This document shows positions 9,250 through 18,380 of a stretch of 64,000 bases of DNA, one piece after another. This DNA comes from Deltaproteobacteria bacterium. GTDB lineage: Bacteria > Desulfobacterota > BSN033 > UBA1163. The stretch lies in NCBI GenBank assembly GCA_016875195.1, contig VGRY01000002.1, positions 60,053 to 124,052 of the forward strand, written 5' to 3'. The position numbers and the translations under genes were made by a program. The first letter of the stretch is position 1. Each line of letters opens with the position of its first letter. The notes under the pieces were generated by a model, which was given only the letters and a program-made list of their open reading frames with translations, did not search any database and was not told the DNA's origin.

Positions 9250-10542
9250 ATGGCAAGAAAAAAGATTAAAAAAGCGGATTTTAAAAAAGCGCTGGAGATT
9301 GGACGACCGCCCAATATTCAGAAACTTTTCCCCAATTCAAGAGCCTTGATCGTGAGCGGAAAAGTGATCGATCGAGCCATGAGAGCCAAAGGCAAAGCCA
9401 TGGCCATGGCCGCAAACGGCAGAAACCAATTGGTCATCCGGGGTGTGCTTCAGGCAGCTCAACGAGCCAATGCTGCGGTCATCATCGAGATCGCAAAATC
9501 AGAAGGAGGAACAAAGGCCTATTGCGCGGTCAACTACTGGAACATGGCGATACTGGTTGATGCGATCTGCAACGAACTCGGCATCACGGTTCCGGTGGCT
9601 ATTCATGCGGACCATTACGGCATTAAAAATGATAAGGACCTTGACGCAGCAAAAATTGAGATTCCCACCTTTTTTGATGCTGGAATGACCTCGATTGCCA
9701 TTGATGCATCTCATCTTCCGGATGATAAGAACCTGTTGGCCAATATTGCCATCAATCCTTTCATCCCCAAATGGGCGGGACTCGAAACAGAGGTGGGGGA
9801 GATCAAAGGCGACGAAGGGTTATCTACAGTTGAGGAAGCCCTTTTCCTGATCCAGGGATTGAATGCTCATGATATCTTTCCGGATTGGATCGCCTTGAAC
9901 AATGGAACGACACACGGCATCGAAGAGAAGGACTCCGGAATCCAGGTGCCATTGACCGCAAACATTCACACCGCTTTAGAGAAATACCAGATCTCGGGCG
10001 CTCAGCACGGAACCTCCGGCAACAGTTCAGAAAGACTTCGCCAGATTATTAGTCAAACTCACACCACCAAAGCCAATGTGGCCACAGCCCTTCAGATGAT
10101 TTCCTGGGGTGTCCAGGTCAACGATTATGGAAATGCCATTCTGGACGTGGATGGGAATTTCAGCAAAGTAAAAGAGGAGGGAGTTACCGAGGAGATGTGG
10201 ACTGAGATGGTAGCTCATGCCCAGTCGAAAAATTGGAAGAAGGGGGATTATAAAAATCTGAATCTCCCTTTTGAAAATAAGCTGCTTGCCCAGCCTCGTG
10301 AGGTCAGAGAACGGATGGCCAAGGGAGTAGAGGAATTTACCTACAAGATGATGACCGAGGTATTTTATTGTCAGGATACCGCTCCACTTGCGATCGAGGC
10401 CATTTTAAAGGCAGGCTCTTATGATCTTGGGTCAAAAGTAAAGCGGATCGAAGATCCCGAGGAATGGACAGAAACAAAAATCATCGAACGAGCCTCACAC
10501 CTTGGAAAAGATAAAGGGCCTGCCGGCAAGTTCGACGATTAA
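9250..10542 (+). CDS. fba: Class II fructose-bisphosphate aldolase
   Basis: A 430-residue zinc-type aldolase interconverting fructose 1,6-bisphosphate with dihydroxyacetone phosphate and glyceraldehyde 3-phosphate. HADH at 119-122 (VAIHADHYG) supplies catalytic and metal residues. Further blocks are ALNNGTTHGIEEKDSG, AQHGTSGNSSERLRQI and VNDYGNAILDVDGNF. It is longer than the E. coli enzyme (about 360 aa) and belongs to the long class II subgroup. AAAAGGAGAGAG precedes the ATG. Together with the upstream FBPase genes it forms a local gluconeogenic group in one orientation. Confidence 0.9.
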   Translation: MARKKIKKADFKKALEIGRPPNIQKLFPNSRALIVSGKVIDRAMRAKGKAMAMAANGRNQLVIRGVLQAAQRANAAVIIEIAKSEGGTKAYCAVNYWNMAILVDAICNELGITVPVAIHADHYGIKNDKDLDAAKIEIPTFFDAGMTSIAIDASHLPDDKNLLANIAINPFIPKWAGLETEVGEIKGDEGLSTVEEALFLIQGLNAHDIFPDWIALNNGTTHGIEEKDSGIQVPLTANIHTALEKYQISGAQHGTSGNSSERLRQIISQTHTTKANVATALQMISWGVQVNDYGNAILDVDGNFSKVKEEGVTEEMWTEMVAHAQSKNWKKGDYKNLNLPFENKLLAQPREVRERMAKGVEEFTYKMMTEVFYCQDTAPLAIEAILKAGSYDLGSKVKRIEDPEEWTETKIIERASHLGKDKGPAGKFDD

Positions 10543-10589
10543 GAAAATAGGTGAACGATATGCAGATATAAATTAATGTAAGAATTTAC

Positions 10590-10622
10590 TTGACATTATG
10601 TTAATAATGATTTATTTATAAT
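10590..10622 (+). promoter_or_regulatory. Candidate sigma-70 promoter upstream of the DUF3800 leader
   Basis: TTGACA at 10590-10595 is an exact -35 box. At 17-base spacing there is TATTTA (10613-10618), and an exact TATAAT lies at 10617-10622 with a long 21-base spacing. The surroundings are very AT-rich. Transcription would start close to the hairpin-forming leader at 10624. Confidence 0.55.
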
Positions 10623-10623
10623 C

Positions 10624-10693
10624 AGCGTCTGGAAAGAGTCGCTAAGCGTCTCGAAGAGAGGTTTTACACCTCATCTCCAGTCGCTTTTTTTTT
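10624..10693 (+). ncRNA. Structured leader or small RNA ending in an intrinsic terminator
   Basis: AGCGTCTGGA at 10624-10633 pairs with TCCAGTCGCT at 10676-10685 (one mismatch), directly followed by nine T residues. Two inner hairpins fit between them: GAGTCGC/GCGTCTC (one mismatch) and GAGGT/ACCTC around 10658-10672. The T-run ends 12 bases before the DUF3800 start codon. It can be read as an attenuator controlling that gene or as an independent small RNA of about 65-70 bases. No known RNA family is recognised. Confidence 0.6.
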
Positions 10694-10705
10694 GGGGGTA
10701 AATCG

Positions 10706-11605
10706 ATGTACCTTTGTTATGTTGATGAATCAGGTACCCCTGATATCCCTGGAAATACCTCCCACTATGTTCTTGCAGGCCTCTCCATACCGGTCTGGCA
10801 TTGGCGAGATGCTGAGGCACAGATCTATACCATAAAACAGAGATATTCCCTTCAAGATGGTGAAATCCATTCCGGTTGGCTGACACGAAAATATATTGAA
10901 CAGAATAAGATCCCTAATTTTTCAAGGTTAGATTATTCACAGAGGAGATATGAGGTCGAGAGGTATCGAAAAACTGACCTACTCAATTTACAAAAATCTC
11001 ATAAACATAATTTATACAAACAGACTAAAAAAAATTATAAGCATACAGAGAACTACATTCATCTAACTTATGGAGAAAGAATATCATTCTTGGAAGAGAT
11101 TGCAAGAATAATTGGTAACTGGGGTTTTGCACGGTTATTTGCAGAGTGTGTGGATAAAATCCATTTTGATCCAAAAAGAATTAAACAAAGCGTTGATGAG
11201 CAAGCCTTTGAACAAATAGTATCAAGATTTGAACAATTTCTGAAGTCTATTAATACTTTCGGAGAACAAAATACGTATGGTTTATTGGTCCATGATAACA
11301 ATGAGACGGTCGCTAAAAAGCATACAGACCTTATGAAGACCTTTCATACAAAGGGAACACTTTTTACTCAGGTTAATTATCTTATTGAAACCCCCTTATT
11401 CGTAAGTTCCGAATTAACAAGTATGGTCCAACTCGCTGATGTTTGTGCGTATGCATTACGAAGATATTTGGAGAATAAAGAGGAGAGGTTGTTCGACCAT
11501 ATTTTTAAAAGAGCTGACCGCAAGGGAGACGTTGTCGTTGGAGTAAGACATTTTACAAACTCTTCTTGTTCCTGTAAAATCTGCACATCTCATCGGATTA
11601 AGTAA
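10706..11605 (+). CDS. DUF3800 domain protein
   Basis: A 299-residue protein with the DUF3800 start signature: a hydrophobic strand then Asp7-Glu8-Ser9 (YVDESGTPD), a later VHDNNET block around 196-202, and an aspartate in SMVQLADVCAYALRRYLE, all candidate acidic active-site residues of an RNase H-like fold. The exact biochemical activity is not established; family members recur in defence islands and mobile elements. GGGGG lies 7 bases before ATG 10706. The C-terminus is Cys-rich (SCSCKICTSH). Coding sequence is more AT-rich than neighbouring housekeeping genes, suggesting transfer. It converges on the restriction gene res. Confidence 0.75.
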   Translation: MYLCYVDESGTPDIPGNTSHYVLAGLSIPVWHWRDAEAQIYTIKQRYSLQDGEIHSGWLTRKYIEQNKIPNFSRLDYSQRRYEVERYRKTDLLNLQKSHKHNLYKQTKKNYKHTENYIHLTYGERISFLEEIARIIGNWGFARLFAECVDKIHFDPKRIKQSVDEQAFEQIVSRFEQFLKSINTFGEQNTYGLLVHDNNETVAKKHTDLMKTFHTKGTLFTQVNYLIETPLFVSSELTSMVQLADVCAYALRRYLENKEERLFDHIFKRADRKGDVVVGVRHFTNSSCSCKICTSHRIK

Positions 11606-11674
11606 TATTTCCCATACATATACAACCTTACCGACCTCAAAGCAGGGTTTTACGGCCTCATGAAACATCTTTCT

Positions 11675-14600
11675 TTACTTCATAATTTCTCGAAAAAACT
11701 TTTTGGGCCACTCATGATCGTCAAGAAACAAAACATGGTTTGCCTCAAATCTCTCTCTTGAATCCGGTTCCCCCATCCCTTTTACGACGTTTTCATACGG
11801 GGTTTTTGATAAAATGAAAGAATGCAGACTGATATTTTCTTTTCCGAGTTCTTTTTCCAACTTCTTAATATCTTTGGCCAGTTGAACTTTTTCATGATCC
11901 AATCTCTTGATATGTTCCATCCCTTTTGGATCTAAGAAGACCATCTGCTGACGTTTTCCATTCTTCACCCACATGATGAAATCTGGGTAGAAGCCGCTGA
12001 GATTGAAAAACCCCACGCCCACTTTCGGGAAATTCCTCAGCAGATAAATCTCATAACCGCCAAATTTCTCTTTATTGTTTTCCAGGTATTGTTTGAGATG
12101 TGCGAGGAACACCTTTTCACTTTCATCCAGCCCAGCAGGGGATATTTTATCAATCTTTCTACTGCTGAGCAGGATAGGCAGATACAAATGGCGATCAAAG
12201 TAAACCCGTGGAATTGGTTTTTCCGCCTGCTTAAATAGCTTGTCCAAATCCTTAACAAGCTTTTTAACTTCTTCAATGAGCTTCTTTTCCGCCTTGTCTA
12301 TCTGAACCGTATAGGCGTATTGATTTCCCTCCTTTACGAAAAGAGGCAATACCGACTGCCTCGTGACCCTATCGTATCGCATATTTTTTGATTCGAACCG
12401 TTTGGCATGATGCTTGTAGAACTGCTCTATATATTTTTTCAAAACCTGAATCGCAATGTCCTCCGTGCGGTTTAGATCTTCTTTTGTTTTTATATCCAGA
12501 TACTCTCCAAGCACAAGAATTTCATATCGGTCCGATAGCAGCATGTTTTTAAGTCTATCCTTACCGATGACAAGGTTCCAATACCCCCTCAATGCCTTGA
12601 ATTCCTGTATTTCTGATAAAATCCGAGGCCAATTGAGGAGGTCTAAAATATTTTCCGGTAAAGTCTCCCTAATCGTTTCAGCGCGAGCCTGCTGAATCTT
12701 CACCCCACCATCTTTTTCCCTATCCTTGCCAATGAACATCATAACTTTTGGTGTAAGGTCGAGACGCACAAAAACCCCTTTGTCAATCTCCAGGGGTAGG
12801 ACCACCTCTTCTTCAAACTTCTTTGTCCGATCCTTCGTAAGATAGTAAAGCTGCCCCCATTTTTTCTCGTGTTGCACCTTAACGGGAATATCGATGCTTT
12901 CGAATTCAACCTCTTCTTTTTTAATGGCCTCCAGAAAACGGCTGAGATAATCCGCTTTGATACCATAGATATTCAGCATTTCTAAAAAATGAACTGGGCT
13001 TTTATCTCCACTTCTTTTGAGGGAATAGCCACGTCCCTTGATACGGATTCCCCGGCCAAACAGCTGAATGATCTGGGGCCCCTGACCTGTCCCAATATTC
13101 AAGAGTCCCATACTGGAGACTCGCCACGTATCCCATCCCTCGATGAACTTCTTGGAACCGATGAGCACATTGATTGGGGAGGCTTCCCGCTTGATCGAAT
13201 TGAAAAGAGAACCACTAACCGCATCCACCTCGATTCCAATGCTCTTCTTTTCAAGCTCCTTCTTCACATTTGAGACGGTTCCGATGTTAACCACGCCAAA
13301 ATATTGGTTTTCACCGACTTTCAGAGCCAGCTCGCCGTCCGCATTTCTGATTTCGTGTACACCGAACCGACCTTTGCCCCCGAAAACTCTTCGATATAGG
13401 TCATCGAGATCGAAACCCACTTCCCGGATGTATTCAAATTCACCCGCCAGGGCATCTTCATCATCTTCATTTTTCAACCCTGATTTCCCATCAAGGATCA
13501 TCTTCGCCTGCTTACGGACCCAGCCTTCATCGTGCAGGACTCTCCGGAATAATTCGATGATCTGAAGGACATCAGATTCCTCTTCATTGACGGTGGTCCC
13601 GACAAAAATCCAGAGGGGTTTTTCAAGATTGTGTTCCTTGGCAAGCAACCGGTTGTCTTCATAGGCGAGGTATTGCTGGTAAAAGGACAGGAGGTTGGCG
13701 ATGAACATGGTTTCCTGAAACTGCTGCTGATTGAGATGGCCCGGTTTGACATTGAGCACGGAAAAATCCTTACCATAGCCGTCGAGGTAAAAGTATCTGT
13801 ATGAATAATCAAAAACGATGGCCCTTGCATATTCCGCGAGTGTCTCTCGATTACTTTCGTTTAGAATCTGTCCAAAGGTGGCGCTGTATTCGAAAACAAA
13901 ACCATTCTCTGCGACCCTGTTTCTCAGCTTTGCCCACTTCTGCTCCTCTGATCTCTTCCCCTTATGCCCCTCATCCACAAAAAGAAGGTTCTGTCCCTCA
14001 AAAACTTCTACGGGAAGCGTCACGCCTCCGCCTTTTTTCTCTTCCACCAGCTTCGTCATCTCCAGAATCAACATCCCTTTCTCACCCGGCAGGAGGCCCA
14101 CATTACTCAAATTACCGCTGTAGAGTCTGCAGGGGATGCCGCTTTTCTGTAGCTCTTCTGAATGCTGCCTGGAAAGTCCTTCATTAGGTGTGATCAGGAT
14201 TATATTGTCGGGAGAAAATAGTTTGTAGCGAAGGAACTGGTAATAATTGATATGGAGAAGCAGAGTCTTACCGGAACCCGTTGCCATCCAGAAGGCAAGC
14301 TTTCTCAGGTCATTTTCGGTGAAATGGCCGATACGGTCGTCGAGATCGTTTTCACGGCAATAACTGTCGAGGAATGTATTCAGATCATTCAATAAACCGA
14401 TCTTTCTATTCTTCAGTTCGTCGAGATATATCTCAGTAAAAAGAACAGCCAGGTATTGGAAGTATTTGAGTAAAACTTTGGGTTCCCGTTTGGCATTGAT
14501 GCTTGCCACGTAGCCACGAATGTTACCATCGTAGTAAAGAAGTATCTCCTCGGATAATTTACCCCTTTGCAGTCCATCCAAAGAACGAAGCACATTGACA

Positions 14601-14731
14601 AAATAACTCCTCCCGTCAGAATCATAGCCCACGGGCTTCTCAGCCAATTCCTTCTGCAAATCCCTGACTTCAGTAACGCCAAACAGGGAAAGAAGGTATT
14701 TATTGAGAACGAGATATTTTTCAATCTTCAT
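11675..14731 (-). CDS. Type III-like restriction enzyme, Res subunit (helicase-nuclease)
   Basis: A 1018-residue superfamily 2 helicase. Walker A is ATGSGKT at 150-156, Walker B is DEGH at 253-256, and helicase motif VI is likely QLFGRGIRIKGRG near 560. Near the C-terminus GFYPDFIMWV...VFLDPKG (913-937) fits a PD-(D/E)xK nuclease with Asp917, Asp934 and Lys936. This is the architecture of type III Res, which translocates on DNA and cuts with the Mod subunit. Translation starts at ATG 14731 with GGGGAG upstream. It follows mod in the same direction after a 195-base spacer containing repeats. Convergent with the DUF3800 gene. Confidence 0.88.
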   Translation of the reverse strand: MKIEKYLVLNKYLLSLFGVTEVRDLQKELAEKPVGYDSDGRSYFVNVLRSLDGLQRGKLSEEILLYYDGNIRGYVASINAKREPKVLLKYFQYLAVLFTEIYLDELKNRKIGLLNDLNTFLDSYCRENDLDDRIGHFTENDLRKLAFWMATGSGKTLLLHINYYQFLRYKLFSPDNIILITPNEGLSRQHSEELQKSGIPCRLYSGNLSNVGLLPGEKGMLILEMTKLVEEKKGGGVTLPVEVFEGQNLLFVDEGHKGKRSEEQKWAKLRNRVAENGFVFEYSATFGQILNESNRETLAEYARAIVFDYSYRYFYLDGYGKDFSVLNVKPGHLNQQQFQETMFIANLLSFYQQYLAYEDNRLLAKEHNLEKPLWIFVGTTVNEEESDVLQIIELFRRVLHDEGWVRKQAKMILDGKSGLKNEDDEDALAGEFEYIREVGFDLDDLYRRVFGGKGRFGVHEIRNADGELALKVGENQYFGVVNIGTVSNVKKELEKKSIGIEVDAVSGSLFNSIKREASPINVLIGSKKFIEGWDTWRVSSMGLLNIGTGQGPQIIQLFGRGIRIKGRGYSLKRSGDKSPVHFLEMLNIYGIKADYLSRFLEAIKKEEVEFESIDIPVKVQHEKKWGQLYYLTKDRTKKFEEEVVLPLEIDKGVFVRLDLTPKVMMFIGKDREKDGGVKIQQARAETIRETLPENILDLLNWPRILSEIQEFKALRGYWNLVIGKDRLKNMLLSDRYEILVLGEYLDIKTKEDLNRTEDIAIQVLKKYIEQFYKHHAKRFESKNMRYDRVTRQSVLPLFVKEGNQYAYTVQIDKAEKKLIEEVKKLVKDLDKLFKQAEKPIPRVYFDRHLYLPILLSSRKIDKISPAGLDESEKVFLAHLKQYLENNKEKFGGYEIYLLRNFPKVGVGFFNLSGFYPDFIMWVKNGKRQQMVFLDPKGMEHIKRLDHEKVQLAKDIKKLEKELGKENISLHSFILSKTPYENVVKGMGEPDSRERFEANHVLFLDDHEWPKKFFREIMK

Positions 14732-14742
14732 AAAGGTATTAA

Positions 14743-14815
14743 CTCCCCTTTTCCCCCTCTTAATTTAAGAGGAGGATGTTCCTCCCCTTAAAATAAGGGG
14801 AGGTTGGGTGGGGTT
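14743..14815. repeat. CCTCCCC-type palindromic repeat between mod and res
   Basis: It contains CCCCCTCTTAA/TTAAGAGG and the perfect CCTCCCCTTA/TAAGGGGAGG hairpin, then a GGGTGGGG tail. It is of the same type as 8026-8099 and 40576-40614. It lies between mod and res, so it may uncouple their expression, and it provides the GGGGAG ribosome site of res. Confidence 0.75.
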
Positions 14816-14878
14816 ATAAGTCTTTGTGTCGATAGCCGCCATGTATAGACTTTTTTGAGATTCCCAATAAATTACACC

Positions 14879-14902
14879 GTTCACCCTGAGCCTGTCGAAG
14901 GG
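14879..14902. repeat. Short repeat CACCCTGAGCCTGTCGAAGG
   Basis: This imperfect dyad, around CACCCTGAGCCTGTCGAAGG, is a short intergenic repeat that I recognise as widespread in bacterial genomes. A diverged relative is visible near 51864-51890. It lies just downstream of mod. Confidence 0.55.
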
Positions 14903-14926
14903 GGATAACGACTTTTTACGAGATCT

Positions 14927-17900
14927 TCATAAAGAATTCACCATCAGCGTCTTGAATTCTTGTTCGATGGAACGAATCTCGACAACATGATCGCCAAATG
15001 CAGGGGTGAGAACACTCTGGCCGTTAACATAGACAATCTGGGGCGACCAGGAGCCAAGCTCTTCCATGATGAATTCCTTATCTTTTTTGAAATCTGCCTG
15101 CGTCCACTCATCATCATATTCACGCCAGACAACGGCAATGGTCCGGTTCTCTTTCTCGCCAAGAGTAAAAAGATATTTCTTTCCCTTGTTCTTCCAGACC
15201 TTCACCTTATTCACCTTCAAACCAAGGAGATAATTGAAGGTTTCAGGTATATCCACAACCACCTCCTGTGGCTCACCCACCTCCTCCAGATTCACCTTGA
15301 GCTTATAAGAGAAAGGTTTCTTGAGATGCTCCATGTTGAGCAAACTGGGATTGTCTTTGGTCTCGAAATCCAGAAAGTACTTGAGCAGATAATCATCACC
15401 GAAGAGTTTCGGAGCGGTTTTATTGGGTATCAGTTCAAGGTTGTCGAGGGCGTCTTCATATTGTTCAAGGTATTGATATTTCATGAAGTGGCTTATGCCA
15501 TTGAGACTTTGAGGTTTGCCGTCTTTCCAATCATCAGTGAAAACAACTTTTTTGATACGAGGCATGAGAACAGTCTCGAAGTAGCTTGCCATTTCAACGA
15601 GGATGTATTTGCGGTTTCCCCCATCTTCACGGTTGAGATTGATAACTGCGTGGGCGGTTGTGCCGGAACCAGCAAAATAGTCTAATACCCAATCGTTCTC
15701 ATCGGTTCCACAGACCTGTATGCACCGTTGCACTGCATACACAGACTTTGGAAAAGAAAATGCCTGAGATACGCCCATTAGATTGCGGAGCACTGTCGTA
15801 CCATATGCTGTGGCATTGACTTGTTTATCGTCCCAAACTGTTTTAGGCAACACACCCTCTTCATCTATTCTGAACTTTATTTCAACGATTTTCTTTCCAT
15901 CGCTTAAGGTCCTGAGGCGCACTTCATCGATGCGTTTTTTGAGTGACTCCATACCTAACCGCCATGTGTATTCAATGCCATTAGACACGGGTAATATAAT
16001 CTCGTCATCTAAATCTATCTTTTCCAATAGCTCCCAGCGCATAGTCCGTTTGCTCCACTGCGTCTTGGGTATGACAATTTCCCCACAACGTGCGACCACT
16101 GGATAATGCAGTTTTGGGCGTGCAGTTCTAAAATCGTTTGCACCACCAGACCTCATAAAATTGCGCCACTGGAAATAACCAAAGGAATCTTTTTCCTTAT
16201 ATTGAGCTATCTGGTGCTCTGTTCTAGGAATCATACCAATATCAGCAATACCTGTTGAAGAAGAAAAGATGGCGTATTCATGAGCGATTGAGAAGCCTTT
16301 TACAGTCGAACGCCCAGACGGATTGCTTTTTATGGCAACAACACCGACAATGTTTTCATCTCCAAAGACTGAATTGATATTCTCTCGGAGTCTATGGAAC
16401 TCCATATCATCAACTGTGGTACATTGAAGTCCTGAGCTACAGAGAAAATATTTGCCTAATAACATTCTGCCATGCATTAATGAAAGCCAACTCGAGTGCT
16501 TATAGTTGTTTTTATAGAGAATCTCCGAAGCATTAGTATTGTAAGGTGGGTCGATATAAATGCATTTCACCTTCTCTTTGTACCTTTCCACTATAAGATT
16601 CAGTGCCTGCCAGTTTTCGCTTTTGATCAGGAGGCCGTCGAGAAGATCGTCCAGGTTTTCGCTTTCCGTAAGGCTTTCTAAAAGTGATTCTTTGAATTCC
16701 TGAGGGAAATATTTGGTATCAATGGGGAGTTTCCTGTCCTTCAGGTCTGCTTTTGATTTGGCCACTTCAAAACCCAGTTCCTTCCATTCCTTTGCTTGTG
16801 CCTTATTTTTCAGAATTTCTGGGTATAATTCCTCAGGCACGCGATCCGTTGTAATAACATACTCTGTCTTAAGAACGAACTTTTTCTTCTCCCACAGCTT
16901 CTTTTGAAAATCCTCAATCTGTGCAAGGAAATCAATGATCTTTTCTCCGATCTCTCTGACGACTTTAGCCCTGGTTATGTGCTTGTCGAAAAACCGCTCT
17001 TTCTCCAGGGTTTCAAGAGAAATAACTTCGGCTTTAATGAAGTAATCCAATTGCTCAGAAAGGAATCTCTTCAGGTTTTTGTGGATGAAATAATCTTTTG
17101 TATTCTTTGCGCTAAAGCGTCCTAATTGATAAAGGAGAAGCGGTTTATCATTCTTGTATGGTCCACCCAGGGAAGCTTTAAGATTAGTATCTTTCACTCC
17201 TTCGATGGCGGATTCGTGGATTTTGCTGTTGATCTTTTCCTGCCTGGATGTATTGCTGCCACCTTCAACCCCATACTTTTTGACTTCGCCGCTATTAAGT
17301 TCACGGTATTGAAGGCGGATAATGAGACATTTCCCGTCTTTTATCTCCCACGGGTTATCATCATCAAGAACAAAGAACCGGGCCTTTGTTGCCTTGTTAG
17401 AACCCACTTCCTCTTTTGCCACCACTGTACGGAAGATAACCTTGAAGGTCTTGCCTGTATCCGAGAAAAAGGCATAGTCACGAAAGAGGATGCCTGTCTT
17501 CGTATAATACTGATCGCAGTTTGCCCAGTAGAGTTTTACTTCCTCGCCATTGTACGGAATGGCATACTTGTGATTCTTGATGGAATAGCGGTATTGAGGG
17601 ACAAAATCCCCTTCCTCATAATAACGGGCAAAGAAATTATAAAGATCGTTGAAGACCTGAAGCTTGATCTCGTCAATGGTTTCCGCTTCTTCCTTTTGGG
17701 CTTTAATGGTGAGGTATTCTCTCCCGACGGGTGTTCCCTTAAAATCGTCCTTCAATTCTCCAGTGGCAAGAATGGCGGCCACCCCAAGGGTCTGTATTAC
17801 CTTCTGTTTTGCATCCTCCAATTGAAACCCAATGTTGTCCAGCCTCTCATCTTTATGTACTGCAAAGACCTTTTCGACGGTATCTCTCAAATCCTCACGA

Positions 17901-18022
17901 ATGAATTTCCCGATCTGATTTCTTTTGAAATTCAGAATCCTATAAATACCGAAATCCAGGTCAGACGCATCGAATTGAAAAAGCTTTTCAAGCAGCCCCT
18001 GAAATTTAAGAATTGCATCCAT
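14927..18022 (-). CDS. Type III-like DNA adenine methyltransferase, Mod subunit, with long N-terminal extension
   Basis: A 1031-residue N6-adenine methyltransferase. The catalytic motif DPPY is at 491-494 (YIDPPYNTNASE) and the SAM-binding FAGSGTT is at 783-789, the beta-class order used by type III Mod and recognising a non-palindromic site. The region between them (about 500-780) includes the target-recognition part. Residues 1 to about 460 precede the methyltransferase core, making it far longer than classical Mod (about 650 aa). It heads a two-gene unit with res and protects self DNA while licensing cleavage. ATG 18022 is the only good start. Confidence 0.88.
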   Translation of the reverse strand: MDAILKFQGLLEKLFQFDASDLDFGIYRILNFKRNQIGKFIREDLRDTVEKVFAVHKDERLDNIGFQLEDAKQKVIQTLGVAAILATGELKDDFKGTPVGREYLTIKAQKEEAETIDEIKLQVFNDLYNFFARYYEEGDFVPQYRYSIKNHKYAIPYNGEEVKLYWANCDQYYTKTGILFRDYAFFSDTGKTFKVIFRTVVAKEEVGSNKATKARFFVLDDDNPWEIKDGKCLIIRLQYRELNSGEVKKYGVEGGSNTSRQEKINSKIHESAIEGVKDTNLKASLGGPYKNDKPLLLYQLGRFSAKNTKDYFIHKNLKRFLSEQLDYFIKAEVISLETLEKERFFDKHITRAKVVREIGEKIIDFLAQIEDFQKKLWEKKKFVLKTEYVITTDRVPEELYPEILKNKAQAKEWKELGFEVAKSKADLKDRKLPIDTKYFPQEFKESLLESLTESENLDDLLDGLLIKSENWQALNLIVERYKEKVKCIYIDPPYNTNASEILYKNNYKHSSWLSLMHGRMLLGKYFLCSSGLQCTTVDDMEFHRLRENINSVFGDENIVGVVAIKSNPSGRSTVKGFSIAHEYAIFSSSTGIADIGMIPRTEHQIAQYKEKDSFGYFQWRNFMRSGGANDFRTARPKLHYPVVARCGEIVIPKTQWSKRTMRWELLEKIDLDDEIILPVSNGIEYTWRLGMESLKKRIDEVRLRTLSDGKKIVEIKFRIDEEGVLPKTVWDDKQVNATAYGTTVLRNLMGVSQAFSFPKSVYAVQRCIQVCGTDENDWVLDYFAGSGTTAHAVINLNREDGGNRKYILVEMASYFETVLMPRIKKVVFTDDWKDGKPQSLNGISHFMKYQYLEQYEDALDNLELIPNKTAPKLFGDDYLLKYFLDFETKDNPSLLNMEHLKKPFSYKLKVNLEEVGEPQEVVVDIPETFNYLLGLKVNKVKVWKNKGKKYLFTLGEKENRTIAVVWREYDDEWTQADFKKDKEFIMEELGSWSPQIVYVNGQSVLTPAFGDHVVEIRSIEQEFKTLMVNSL

Positions 18023-18380
18023 AAATTACCCCATAATGATTGTTTTAAAGGTATATTCTACGGGTAAAGTTTTTATGGTGAGGGGCACCTATTTGTCCCC
18101 CCCTTATTGTCCAGAGATTGAAAGGATGAGTCTACTATATCAGAAAAATGGTTTTCAGGTAAAGCCTTTTTAATACCTAACTCTGTTAATTTTATCGAAA
18201 ATTGGCCTTTAAAAATCCTTTTAAATATTTAGCCTGGCAGGGATCGTTCCCCACAAACCCATCATATAAAACAAGACCTCGACCAAGTGGGGTCCTATGT
18301 TTTTAGAAAAACAGACAGTTCTAAATGCTGGAGTTAGAAGAAGGAAAATAGAAGTAAGAAATAAGCATATAAAGAACGAT
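18023..18380. other. Intergenic region upstream of mod, no gene seen
   Basis: 358 AT-rich bases between mod and the downstream end of the nucleotide-sugar dehydrogenase gene. A small hairpin GGGGCACC...GTCCCC lies around 18082-18100. The mod promoter should lie here on the minus strand, but no convincing -35/-10 pair could be chosen. No coding remnant was recognised. Confidence 0.5.

Noticed and set aside
9443..9688. 81-codon frame inside fba in another phase
   Set aside because: Entirely inside a well-supported aldolase gene and rich in Arg/Leu/Ser as shadows usually are.
14960..15685. Plus-strand frame of 241 codons opposite mod
   Set aside because: Shadow of the mod C-terminal region; composition and lack of ribosome site argue against a gene.
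17126..18067. Long plus-strand frame of 313 codons opposite mod
   Set aside because: It is the complement of the mod coding sequence, with no family features; mod is clearly the real gene.
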